A stretch of DNA of 64,000 nt from Prolixibacter sp. SD074 (GTDB lineage: Bacteria; Bacteroidota; Bacteroidia; Bacteroidales; Prolixibacteraceae), in NCBI RefSeq assembly GCF_009617895.1, contig NZ_BLAW01000001.1:1045001-1109000 (forward strand). Reading direction: 5' to 3'. The position numbers and the translations under genes are program-made. Shown here in pieces: positions 34,436 through 42,450 of the stretch. The notes under the pieces are model-generated. The model did not search any database, was not told where the DNA came from, and saw nothing but the letters and a program-made list of their open reading frames with translations. Numbering within the stretch: the stretch's first letter is position 1; every line of letters begins with the position of its first letter.

Positions 34436-34720
34436 TTAGTTCTTTTGGTTCAAGTGATAGTAAAAATACTCGTCCATGTCATCGATCTCGCCGGTCACCA
34501 CATCGCCATACTTTCGCATCGACATCACATAATAGGTTGCTTCATGGGCGGGAAGTTCAGTTGCACGGGCAATTTCCGGAATGGTTTTCGGTCCTTCCTT
34601 CAATGCCTCTTTGATCAACTTCTTCATTTTATTATAATGCTTGATATTGGCTTTCACCTCATCCGAAATCGTCCGCTTTTCTTTTATTACCTTGACGGTA
34701 CGTTGTTTTTCTCCTGCCAT
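34436..34720 (-). CDS. Small winged-helix-like protein in the Qmo operon
   Basis: A 94-residue basic protein. Residues 30-85 resemble a winged-helix DNA-binding fold (IKEALKEGPKTIPEIARATELP then HEATYYVMSMRKYGDV). The N-terminus is lysine-rich. The start at 34720 is chosen because it is the first ATG with family-like length; it overlaps the end of the preceding gene by five codons-worth of the longer frame. Its gene is wedged between qmoB- and qmoC-like genes with gaps of 6-35 bp, so it is part of the complex's operon. It may be a subunit or a local regulator. Confidence 0.6.
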   Translation of the reverse strand: MAGEKQRTVKVIKEKRTISDEVKANIKHYNKMKKLIKEALKEGPKTIPEIARATELPAHEATYYVMSMRKYGDVVTGEIDDMDEYFYYHLNQKN

Positions 34721-34754
34721 CTTATCGATTGTTATACAGTTTACTAATTCGGCG

Positions 34755-36692
34755 TTAATATTCACTTTCCATGAGGGCATCAATCATGCCTTCAATTTCG
34801 GCATTGGTGTAACCGGAAAGCTCAATGGCATCGGTCGGGCATACCGGAAGGCACATTCCGCAACCTTTGCAATTTGATTCGATGACACGGGCTACTTTTT
34901 TCCCGTTTCCTTCCACAAACTCAAAAGCGCCAAATGGACAGGCCGTTGAACAGCTGTCGCATACCTCACATTTATCGGGGTCAACACTTGCCATAATGGG
35001 TTCGAGAGTAATCTCTTCGCGTTTCAAAAGCGAATATGTTTTGGCTGCTGCCGCAAGTGATGATTTCACCGATTCGGTAATATTCTTTGGCCCCTGACAA
35101 ACGCCGGCAATCAGCACACCATCGATGGTGGTTTCCACCGGGCGCAGTTTCGGGTGAATTTCGTTGTAAAATTTATCCCGTCCGCGAGGAATCTTCAGTG
35201 ACTCACCAATTGCATTGTCTTTCCTTGGGACCATTCCGGTGACAAGAACCACCAAATCAGGTTCAATCTCCAGTTCTTTTCCAGCCGTCAGGATATCATT
35301 TACCTTAACTACCGTATGCTTTCCATTCCTTGAAACTTCCGGGAACATATCTTCATTGAACTGAATATAGATATCGCCGTTTTTCGATGACTGTTCGTAA
35401 AGGATCTCCTGTTTTCCGTAGGTACGAATACCGCGGTTGATATGATAAACGGTCATTCCGGGCACTTTTTCGCGGACTTTAATGGCACTGTGAACAGCAG
35501 AGGTGCAGCAGTAACGTGAGCAATATTTGTTTTCGCCTTCCGGCTGACGACTTCCGACACAATAGATGTACGCCATGCTCCGGATTCTCTTTCCGTTAAT
35601 CACGAGATCCTTACCGTTAAGTTCCAGGTGACGCTCCAGTTGTGGTAATGTGATGACGTTGTCATAATCGCCGTAACCGAATTCTGATTTTTCCGGTTCA
35701 TACGGGTCAAAGCCGGTGGTAATCATGACCGAGCCAGTTTGCAGCGTAATACGCTCTTCTGCCAGGTTCAAATCGACGGCTTCGCTTATTTCAGCACATT
35801 TACCACATTGGGTACAGTTTGCAGCATCGATGGAGGCGATTTCCGGAAATTGACCGGGATGAAAATTCATCAGGGCTTTCCGCCTGGTGATGCCGAAGTT
35901 AAATTCATCAGAAACTTCCACCGGACAAACCTGAATGGCTTTCTCCAGTCCCGAAGTACCAGCATCTTTCTTTATGCCACGCGGAGTAATTTTCACCTCA
36001 ATCTCAAAGTTACCGACACTCCCCTTCTTGGAAACAAGTTCGGCACCAGTAAACAGATTGATATTCTGACGCTTCTTTACTTCCTGGTAAAGATATGATA
36101 CAACTGATTTTCCTGTTTCGCCTGGCATGAAAAGTTCGCCCCATTGCGAAGTACGACCACCAACATAGTGCGATTTTTCAATCAGGTATACTTGTGAGCC
36201 CATATCAGCCAGTTCAATAGCTGCTTTCATTCCGGCCACTCCGGCACCCACTATAGTCGTTATATTTTTTGCTGAAATGGAAACCGGTTCCATGGCTACT
36301 GAGTGAGAAACCCGCTCTACAGCAGAGCGTACCAGTGCAATGGCCTTTTCGGTGGCACCCTTTTTATCATCGGAGTGAGCCCACGAACTTTGCTCGCGGA
36401 TATTTGCTTGAACATAGTTGTAAGGGTTCAATCCTGCCCGTTCAGCAACTGCACGGAAAGTAAAGAGGTGTAGTTTTGGGGAGCAGGAAGCCACGACAAT
36501 TCCATCGAGTCCCAGGTTTTTGATATCCTCCGCGATTTCCTTCTGGGAGGAATCGGCGCAGGCAAAAATGGTATGTTTGGCAATGGCAACGCCGTCAATC
36601 TTTTCGGCCTCTTCCCTGACTTTGTTGACATCAACAACGTCGGAAATATTACCGCCACAGTGACAAACGTATACGCCAATTTTGTTCTTCAT
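34755..36692 (-). CDS. HdrA-like flavoprotein (QmoB-like), 4Fe-4S ferredoxin tail
   Basis: A 645-residue FAD/Fe-S enzyme. Landmarks: N-terminal Cys-rich VYVCHCGGN (residues 8-16), FAD-binding TIVGAGVAGMKAAIELA (about 147-163), CTQCGKC (about 292), the HdrA cysteine block CSRYCCTSA near residue 390, and two ferredoxin sets (CEVCDSCSTACP and CKGCGMCLPVCP) at about 573-620. It transfers electrons inside the Hdr/Qmo complex. It lacks the MvhD domain that some QmoB proteins carry; MvhD is a separate gene upstream (38176). It is cytosolic. Confidence 0.85.
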   Translation of the reverse strand: MKNKIGVYVCHCGGNISDVVDVNKVREEAEKIDGVAIAKHTIFACADSSQKEIAEDIKNLGLDGIVVASCSPKLHLFTFRAVAERAGLNPYNYVQANIREQSSWAHSDDKKGATEKAIALVRSAVERVSHSVAMEPVSISAKNITTIVGAGVAGMKAAIELADMGSQVYLIEKSHYVGGRTSQWGELFMPGETGKSVVSYLYQEVKKRQNINLFTGAELVSKKGSVGNFEIEVKITPRGIKKDAGTSGLEKAIQVCPVEVSDEFNFGITRRKALMNFHPGQFPEIASIDAANCTQCGKCAEISEAVDLNLAEERITLQTGSVMITTGFDPYEPEKSEFGYGDYDNVITLPQLERHLELNGKDLVINGKRIRSMAYIYCVGSRQPEGENKYCSRYCCTSAVHSAIKVREKVPGMTVYHINRGIRTYGKQEILYEQSSKNGDIYIQFNEDMFPEVSRNGKHTVVKVNDILTAGKELEIEPDLVVLVTGMVPRKDNAIGESLKIPRGRDKFYNEIHPKLRPVETTIDGVLIAGVCQGPKNITESVKSSLAAAAKTYSLLKREEITLEPIMASVDPDKCEVCDSCSTACPFGAFEFVEGNGKKVARVIESNCKGCGMCLPVCPTDAIELSGYTNAEIEGMIDALMESEY

Positions 36693-36850
36693 GTAAAATG
36701 AGTTGAAAGTTAGGAAACCCCGGATGCCGCGACGAAGCGTTTATTCGTTCCGAAAAAGCAAAAACATCGAAAACTTTGCCGGGAAATATTCCTAAATTAA
36801 TTTAATTCATTATTCAAGTAAGCCAATCTTACAGTCACTGATACAATCAA

Positions 36851-38146
36851 TTACTCAACTTCTGCAAGGTAACTGGCTGCTTCAGATGATGCTGCGCCAG
36901 CGGAAAGGATCGAATCCGGAATATCCATCGGTCCTGACGCAGCTCCAGCCACATAAACACCATCAATATTCGTCATCGCCGGGCGTTTTAGCTCATCAAC
37001 TTGCTTCACATAGCGATAATCATCGAATTCCAGTTTCTGTGTTTTGAAAACCGGTCCTATTTCGTCGTTAGCCAGAATACCAACCGAAAGTACCACCATA
37101 TCGTGTTCAGCCTCTTTTACCTGACCGGTATCAATATCATCGTACCTCAGAACGAGGTTTCCATTCTCCTTTTCAGAAATTTTTCCAATTTTACCCTTCA
37201 CAAACTCAACGCCCATGCCTTTTGCCGTTTCGTAGAATTCGTTAAACCCTTTACCGAACGAGCGAATGTGCAGGTAATATATGGTTACATCGGCCATGGG
37301 AAGAGAGCCCAATAACAATTGGGCCTGCTTGATGGAATACATGCAGCAAACCTGCGAGCAAATGGGATTTCCCACGGTATGGTCACGTGATCCGGTACAA
37401 AGAACGTATGCCAGGTTATCGGGCATTTTCCCGTCGCCGGGACGCAATACGGTGTTGAATGGACGTGTGGGCGCCAATTCACGCTCCATCTGCATAGAGG
37501 TGACAATATTTTTGTATTTGCCGTAACCGTAACGCGGCATCTTAATGGGATCGAAAAGTTTGTATCCGGTGGCCACAACTACGCTTTTGAATTGATACGT
37601 CTTCTCCTCAGGCTCCTGTGTAAAGTCGATGGCATCCGACGGACAAGCCTTTTCGCAGGCACCACACAACGAACAGTTCTCGATATCAATGGCAGCAATA
37701 CGCGGATTGGCAATGCTAAAGGGTACAAACACGGCCTTCCGGCCAACAAGATTATACTGATATTGATCCTTCACCACCACCGGACAAACCAGTTCGCACT
37801 CCTGACAACCAGTGCAGGCATCTTCTTTTACATAACGGGGATTGCGTAAAATGCGAGCTTCAAAATTTCGTTCGCCTTTCTTTTCAATTCCTTTTACCTC
37901 GCTACCGGTAAAAATAGTAATATTGGGATGACGTGCTGTTTCCGAAACTTTCGGTGTGGTAATACACGCGGCACAGTCGAGTGTAGGAAAAACCTTGCTC
38001 AGCAGAATCATTTTACCGCCAATCGAGAGTTCCTTCTCCACCAGAAGGACCTTATAGTCCATCTTAGCCAAATTCAGCGCTGTTTCCTCGCCGGCAATTC
38101 CGCCACCAACAACCAGTGCGTCATATGTTAAAACTTCGTTCTCCAT
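36851..38146 (-). CDS. HdrA-like flavoprotein (QmoA-like)
   Basis: A 431-residue FAD protein with the nucleotide motif VVGGGIAGEETALNLAKMDY (residues 12-31), a CAACIT pair near 58, a ferredoxin set CTGCQECELVCP near 108 and CSLCGACEKACP near 157, and an HdrA-like cysteine block CSQVCCMYS near residue 262. Length and domain order fit QmoA, the partner of the QmoB-like protein encoded downstream. The gap of 158 bp before the downstream gene is the largest in the operon and could hold a second promoter. Electron donor and acceptor are not shown by the sequence. Confidence 0.82.
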   Translation of the reverse strand: MENEVLTYDALVVGGGIAGEETALNLAKMDYKVLLVEKELSIGGKMILLSKVFPTLDCAACITTPKVSETARHPNITIFTGSEVKGIEKKGERNFEARILRNPRYVKEDACTGCQECELVCPVVVKDQYQYNLVGRKAVFVPFSIANPRIAAIDIENCSLCGACEKACPSDAIDFTQEPEEKTYQFKSVVVATGYKLFDPIKMPRYGYGKYKNIVTSMQMERELAPTRPFNTVLRPGDGKMPDNLAYVLCTGSRDHTVGNPICSQVCCMYSIKQAQLLLGSLPMADVTIYYLHIRSFGKGFNEFYETAKGMGVEFVKGKIGKISEKENGNLVLRYDDIDTGQVKEAEHDMVVLSVGILANDEIGPVFKTQKLEFDDYRYVKQVDELKRPAMTNIDGVYVAGAASGPMDIPDSILSAGAASSEAASYLAEVE

Positions 38147-38175
38147 GTTACATTTCTAATCGTAAAAAATTCCGT

Positions 38176-38571
38176 TTACGCCGGTGTTTGGGAAAGTGCT
38201 TTGTAAAAAGATTTCATGTGTTTTACAAACGGTTCGGCACACACCGAGCACAATGCCGCCATCTTTAGCCGGGCCGGTTCAATCCCTTTTGCCTTCATCA
38301 TTTCGTGTGTTTGGGAAATAATGGCAGCCGTTTTATCCACACAGCTTTCGCCGTAAGAGCAATCGGTTCCGTCGGCTGCAATAAATACACCATCAAATCC
38401 CTGCTCGAAAGCGCGCATGATCCATCGCGATTTAACCGAACTGGAACATCTTAACGAAATGGAATAAACAGTTGGCGGGTAGTGCATTTTCAACAACCCC
38501 GCGAGATCAATCGCGGGGTCGGAAATCTTTTCTGTTGAAAACACTAAAATTTTAGGAGCTTTATTCGCCAT
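38176..38571 (-). CDS. MvhD-like iron-sulfur subunit
   Basis: A 131-residue protein of the MvhD/FlpD family (hydrogenase/Hdr delta subunit). Conserved cysteines occur in LRCSSS, GTDCSYGESC and ALCSVCAEP, the set that binds a [2Fe-2S] cluster and links an electron donor to HdrA. It is cytosolic. It stands between the tusA-like gene (23 bp) and the qmoA-like gene (29 bp), so it probably delivers electrons to that HdrA-like protein. In many genomes this domain is fused to HdrA or QmoB; here it is separate. Confidence 0.85.
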   Translation of the reverse strand: MANKAPKILVFSTEKISDPAIDLAGLLKMHYPPTVYSISLRCSSSVKSRWIMRAFEQGFDGVFIAADGTDCSYGESCVDKTAAIISQTHEMMKAKGIEPARLKMAALCSVCAEPFVKHMKSFYKALSQTPA

Positions 38572-38594
38572 TTTAGTTTTTCTTTTTTTTAAGC

Positions 38595-38846
38595 TTACGC
38601 TTTGCGCAGATAAATTTTGAAAAAGCCTGATTCTTCAACGGTTCCCATGTACTCATGGCCTTTTTTGGTTGCCCATTTGGGAATATCCTTCTTGGTACCT
38701 TCGTCAGCTGACAATACTTCCATTACCTGACCTGAAGTGATTTCAGCGATGGCTTTTTTGGCAGCCAACAGCGGTCCGGGACACGCAGTACCCCGAGCAT
38801 CAACAACTTTGTCTGCCTGGATGGCAGTTAATTCTTCTTGTGACAT
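38595..38846 (-). CDS. tusA: TusA-family sulfur carrier
   Basis: An 83-residue TusA-like protein with the conserved motif DARGTACPGPLLAAKKAI, in which the CPGP cysteine (Cys23) carries persulfide sulfur. A central beta-alpha pattern and the C-terminal GFFKIYLRKA fit the family. It is cytosolic and lies between a DsrE2-like gene (15 bp upstream) and the MvhD-like gene. Its role would be to pass sulfur to or from the DsrE proteins and the Hdr/Qmo unit. Whether it is part of tRNA thiolation instead cannot be excluded, but the context argues against. Confidence 0.88.
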   Translation of the reverse strand: MSQEELTAIQADKVVDARGTACPGPLLAAKKAIAEITSGQVMEVLSADEGTKKDIPKWATKKGHEYMGTVEESGFFKIYLRKA

Positions 38847-38861
38847 AACTTTGAGTTTTAA

Positions 38862-39404
38862 TTATATGAATAACTGAACAGTACTCTCTTCCGCGTCAGC
38901 GAGATAGGTTCCCACACCGCAGTAATTCAGTCCCGGATAATCAATCATTTCATCCTTACTGAATCCCATTAGGCCCATCGACATCTCACAAATGTTGATT
39001 TCGACGCCCAACTCGCCTGCTGTTTTAAGCAAATCATCAAGAGAGGCAACGTTCTTTTTCTTCATCAAAGACTTAAGCATGGCTAAACCCGCTCCGCCCA
39101 TATTCATTTTCGAAAGTTTCACTTCCGAAGTTCCTTTAGGAAGCATGGCACCGAACATTTTGGATGTCAGTTCTTTTTTCTGTGCTCTTTTCTTTTTGTC
39201 GCGCAAAGCGGAAAGGCCCCAGAAGGTAAAGAAAAGCTTTACTTCCATATCCATAGCAGTAGCGCCGGTAGCAATAATCATTGCTGCCAGAAGCTTATCG
39301 AGTTCTCCCGAAAAAATAACCATTGAAAGTTGATCCTTCTTTTTGGTTGCTTCCAGTTGCTTAATTCGACGTTCCAGTTCTAAAATTTTCTCTTCCACTA
39401 TCAA
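38862..39404 (-). CDS. DsrE2-like sulfur protein
   Basis: A 180-residue protein with an N-terminal coiled-coil (residues 2-22, LELERRIKQLE) and a DsrE/F/H-like domain holding the conserved Cys in INICEMSMGLMG (about 138) and the landmark GVGTYLADAEES. A hydrophobic LLAAMIIATGATAM near residue 36 fits the DsrE2/peroxiredoxin-like group (PF13686). It likely binds persulfide sulfur and hands it to TusA. The gap to the upstream DsrE gene is six bases. Confidence 0.82.
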   Translation of the reverse strand: MIVEEKILELERRIKQLEATKKKDQLSMVIFSGELDKLLAAMIIATGATAMDMEVKLFFTFWGLSALRDKKKRAQKKELTSKMFGAMLPKGTSEVKLSKMNMGGAGLAMLKSLMKKKNVASLDDLLKTAGELGVEINICEMSMGLMGFSKDEMIDYPGLNYCGVGTYLADAEESTVQLFI

Positions 39405-39410
39405 TACTTT

Positions 39411-39833
39411 TTAGATGAATAAATGTACGTCTGATTCCTGGGCTGCAGTAATGTATTCGCTGATACCCACGATATCATCAACTAATTCATTAAAATCCTC
39501 CAATTTTTCGGCGCCCCATATTTTTCCGGCCAAACCGCAAACATGAATTTTCACGTTCGAAATCTCTTTTGCATCGCGAAAGAACTCCAGCCAGGGATTC
39601 ACATTCAGTGCTTTCAACGAATCCAAAAACTCATGTTTCAGCTGAGGATTTTCGGCCATTTCCAGTTTGGTTGCATCTGTAGCAATATCTTTTCTGAATG
39701 CACGTGCCCCTTGTAGAAGCACATAAACATCGATATCCATGTCATCGGCGGCTGCACCCGTCAGTACTATCCCAGCTGCAGTGAGCTTATCGATGCTTCC
39801 GGAAAAAAGCGCCAGGGTCATTCTTTTAGGCAT
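39411..39833 (-). CDS. DsrE-family protein
   Basis: A 140-residue protein, first gene of the operon. The DsrE-like fold has MTLALFSGSIDKLTAAGIVL at the start, a conserved Cys in IHVCGLAGKIWG (about 98), and C-terminal SEYITAAQESDVHLFI, which it shares with the following DsrE2 gene (a likely ancient duplication: both end in VHLFI or VQLFI). It probably carries sulfur in the cytoplasm. The upstream intergenic region holds a Crp-type palindrome (39944) shared with the divergent regulator. Confidence 0.82.
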   Translation of the reverse strand: MPKRMTLALFSGSIDKLTAAGIVLTGAAADDMDIDVYVLLQGARAFRKDIATDATKLEMAENPQLKHEFLDSLKALNVNPWLEFFRDAKEISNVKIHVCGLAGKIWGAEKLEDFNELVDDIVGISEYITAAQESDVHLFI

Positions 39834-39943
39834 GATTCTCTTGCTTTAATAATTATGTAAACATTAACATATTAACACGGGTAAAAGTATAGACATAAGC
39901 GGCAGGGGGAGAAAAAATCGGTGTGAGGTTTATTTTGTTTCAG

Positions 39944-39959
39944 TGTGACATCGATCACT
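39944..39959. promoter_or_regulatory. Crp-type operator between the sulfur operon and its regulator
   Basis: TGTGA-CATCGA-TCACT matches the Crp consensus TGTGA-N6-TCACA at nine of ten bases. It is 51 bp upstream of the Crp/Fnr gene and about 110 bp upstream of the first DsrE gene, so it can regulate both directions. Confidence 0.6.
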
Positions 39960-40009
39960 TTTTTTACTACATTTGGCGCCGATAAGATTTAGCAATAGCA
40001 TTTATTACT

Positions 40010-40690
40010 ATGAACCAATGTTTGTGCCAGAATTGTAAAATACGTTCGGCAGCAGCAAATTACCTCTCGTTAGACGAGCTTGATCTGCTGGGGAAACGGA
40101 GTGTTGAAGTGGAGTTCGAAAAGGATGAGGTCATTTTTAAACAGGATGCTTTTTCGACCAATATTGTTTATCTGCGTGAAGGACTCGTCAAACTGACCAT
40201 GCGGGGACACAATCGCGAACAGATTCTCAAAATTGTGAAAGCCCCAACATACATGGGGATCCCTACCACACTGGGCGACAAAATCAACAATTACTCCGCT
40301 ATTGCTTTGACCGATGTCGCCTGTTGCTTCATCGATCGATCCACATTTAAAGATTTTGTTGAAACAAATGGTAAGTTTGCATATGAAATCCTGACCGTAC
40401 TCAGTAAATTTGAGTTGCATCAATTTCATCGATGTGCCAACCATATACAGACGCAAGTCACTGGCCGGGTTGCCGGTATGTTACTCGATTTTTCCCGGAA
40501 CCTTTACCAAAGCAATCACTTCCAGTTAAGCCTGACCCGTAATGATTTGGCTGATCTATTAGGAACTTCCCGGGAAACCATCAGCCGGATATTAACTGAT
40601 TTTGTGATGGATAAGCTGATTGAAGTCAAAGGAAAAGATATCACTATTCTGAATGACGAACGGTTGGAGAAAATCAACCTGGCCGGATAA
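40010..40690 (+). CDS. Crp/Fnr-family transcription regulator
   Basis: A 226-residue regulator with an N-terminal cyclic-nucleotide/effector domain and a C-terminal helix-turn-helix with recognition helix TSRETISRIL (about 187-196). The start MNQCLCQNC carries Cys4, Cys6 and Cys9, which could bind an Fe-S cluster or sense redox state, as in FNR-like proteins; a fourth ligand is not obvious. It is divergent to the DsrE/TusA/Qmo operon, so it is the natural candidate regulator of sulfur or redox response. The ExxSR spacing in the helix is FNR-like, while the adjacent palindrome is Crp-like. Confidence 0.88.
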   Translation: MNQCLCQNCKIRSAAANYLSLDELDLLGKRSVEVEFEKDEVIFKQDAFSTNIVYLREGLVKLTMRGHNREQILKIVKAPTYMGIPTTLGDKINNYSAIALTDVACCFIDRSTFKDFVETNGKFAYEILTVLSKFELHQFHRCANHIQTQVTGRVAGMLLDFSRNLYQSNHFQLSLTRNDLADLLGTSRETISRILTDFVMDKLIEVKGKDITILNDERLEKINLAG

Positions 40691-40830
40691 TCCCCTCTTA
40701 TTCTTTCCAAATACATTTTTACCCCATTCGAGCTTCCTTTCGTTAACTAATGGATTCAGACCAACAGAAAAAGCTTGATCATATGATTTACAAATTAGAT
40801 ACACAACTAAATATTAATCAACTAAATCAC

Positions 40831-40838
40831 TACTTTTG
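40831..40838 (+). promoter_or_regulatory. Candidate -7 box before the GH16 gene
   Basis: TACTTTTG matches TAnnTTTG exactly and lies 26 bp before the GH16 ATG. No TTG at the expected -33 position. Confidence 0.35.
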
Positions 40839-40864
40839 AATGTACCCAAACGAACCCAATCCTT

Positions 40865-41641
40865 ATGAAACATTTCCTGATTTTGCTCCTTTGCTGTTTT
40901 CCTTTGTTTCTCAGGGCACAGGAATTACAATTAGCCTGGTCCGACGAATTTGATTACGAAGGCCTTCCCGACTCTACCAAGTGGAGTTACGAAACAGGTA
41001 TGGTCCGCAACAACGAAGCACAGTATTACACCGATCATCGACTGGAAAATGCCCGGGTGGATAACGGTAAACTAATTATAACAGCCAGGAAAGAACCTTT
41101 CGAAGGAGCTAAATATACCTCGGCAAGTCTGAATACCAAGAAGACCTTTCGTTTCACTTACGGAAGAATTGAAGTACGTGCCCGGCTTCCCAAAGGACGG
41201 GGAGTTTGGCCTGCAATCTGGACGCTTGGAAGTAATATCGATAGCATAGGCTGGCCTGCCTGCGGTGAAATAGACATCATGGAATATGTGGGTTTCAATC
41301 CCGATACGATTTATGCCAATGTTCATACCGGCGCCTACAATCACATGCGGAAAACCGGACGCGGTGATAAAATCCACCACGAAAATCCATGGGAAGAATT
41401 TCACGTATTTGCCGTCGACTGGTATCATGATCAACTGGTCTTTTCGATAGAAGGCGTCCCCTACTTTACCTGCAAGGATAACGGCGACGGTGAAGGTGCC
41501 TGGCCTTTCAATAAACCACAATTCCTGCTTATCAACCTGGCTATTGGCGGTTCGTGGGGCGGTCAGCAAGGAATAGATGACTTGATTTTCCCAGCCGAGT
41601 ACCAAATCGATTATGTGCGGATTTACCAGTGGATCAAATAA
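40865..41641 (+). CDS. GH16-family endo-beta-glucanase (laminarinase type)
   Basis: A 258-residue exported enzyme with a signal peptide (1-18). The catalytic signature GEIDIMEYVG gives nucleophile Glu135 and acid/base Glu140; the aromatic WPAIW (115-119) and the ending PAEYQIDYVRIYQW also match GH16. It would cut beta-1,3 or mixed-linkage glucan in the periplasm or outside. The stop is 6 bp from the converging end of the regulator gene, so it belongs to the polysaccharide locus even though it lies on the other side of the regulator. Confidence 0.9.
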   Translation: MKHFLILLLCCFPLFLRAQELQLAWSDEFDYEGLPDSTKWSYETGMVRNNEAQYYTDHRLENARVDNGKLIITARKEPFEGAKYTSASLNTKKTFRFTYGRIEVRARLPKGRGVWPAIWTLGSNIDSIGWPACGEIDIMEYVGFNPDTIYANVHTGAYNHMRKTGRGDKIHHENPWEEFHVFAVDWYHDQLVFSIEGVPYFTCKDNGDGEGAWPFNKPQFLLINLAIGGSWGGQQGIDDLIFPAEYQIDYVRIYQWIK

Positions 41642-41647
41642 CCTGTA

Positions 41648-42450
41648 TCAACTTCCTTTTTCTTCACGGTATTTGGAAGGAAGAATTTGAAACTCCTTCT
41701 TAAAATGCATACTGAAATATTTCGGGTCGTTGAACCCCACCTGATATGCCACTTCCGATACGCTTAACTGGCTTTTTTGCAAGAGTTGGGCAGCCCGTTT
41801 CAATCGCAGGATGCGAATAAACTCCAAAGGAGTGCTTCCGGTTAACGCTACAATTTTATTGTACAGTTGCATGCGACTAATGCCCATTTGCCTGCCAAAT
41901 TCAGCGACTGAAAAACCGATATCAGCCATGTGCTCCTCAATTATATCGAGTGCTTTTGCCATAAATTTTTCATCCAGAGACGTGATGCTGATATCCTTCG
42001 GCTCGATATTCATTTTCGATTTAAACACTTCGCGGATGTTCTTTTTCAACTGAATGAGATTCTGAATTTTAATCCATAATATTTCGAAATTGAAAGGTTT
42101 TATGATGTAATCGTCGGCACCGCTTTGAAGTCCCTCCAACTTATGTTGCTCCGAAATTTTTGCAGTCAGAAAAATAAATGGAATGTGGCTGGTGATTTTG
42201 TCGTCTTTCACACGGCGGCAAAACTCCACACCATCCAATTCCGGCATCATAATATCGCTAAGAATTAAATCCGGAAGCGTTTTTTCCAATACTTCCAACG
42301 CTTGCCGACCATTGGCTGCCTCTATCACCTCATACTTCTCTTCCAGATTCTCTTTCAGATATTGCCGCAGTTCTTCATTATCCTCCACAAGCAATATCGA
42401 TTCTGCTTTTTTCGCCGCTTCGGAACGCTTTTTCGGTTTAGTTGCAATTT
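41648..42450 (-). pseudogene. C-terminal half of the split hybrid two-component regulator
   Basis: This part codes for the receiver domain (LLVEDNEELRQYL and the phospho-Asp in LILSDIMMPELDG) and the AraC-type helix-turn-helix (MGISRMQLYNKIVAL, then VGFNDPKYFSMHFKK) of a hybrid regulator. The open frame from the TTG at 42394 gives 248 residues, so a free regulator piece could be made. It is separated from its sensor half (43428-46775) by a 980-bp IS1595-type element. Deleting the element and one target repeat restores one continuous frame of about 1379 residues, the normal HTCS length. Confidence 0.85.
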
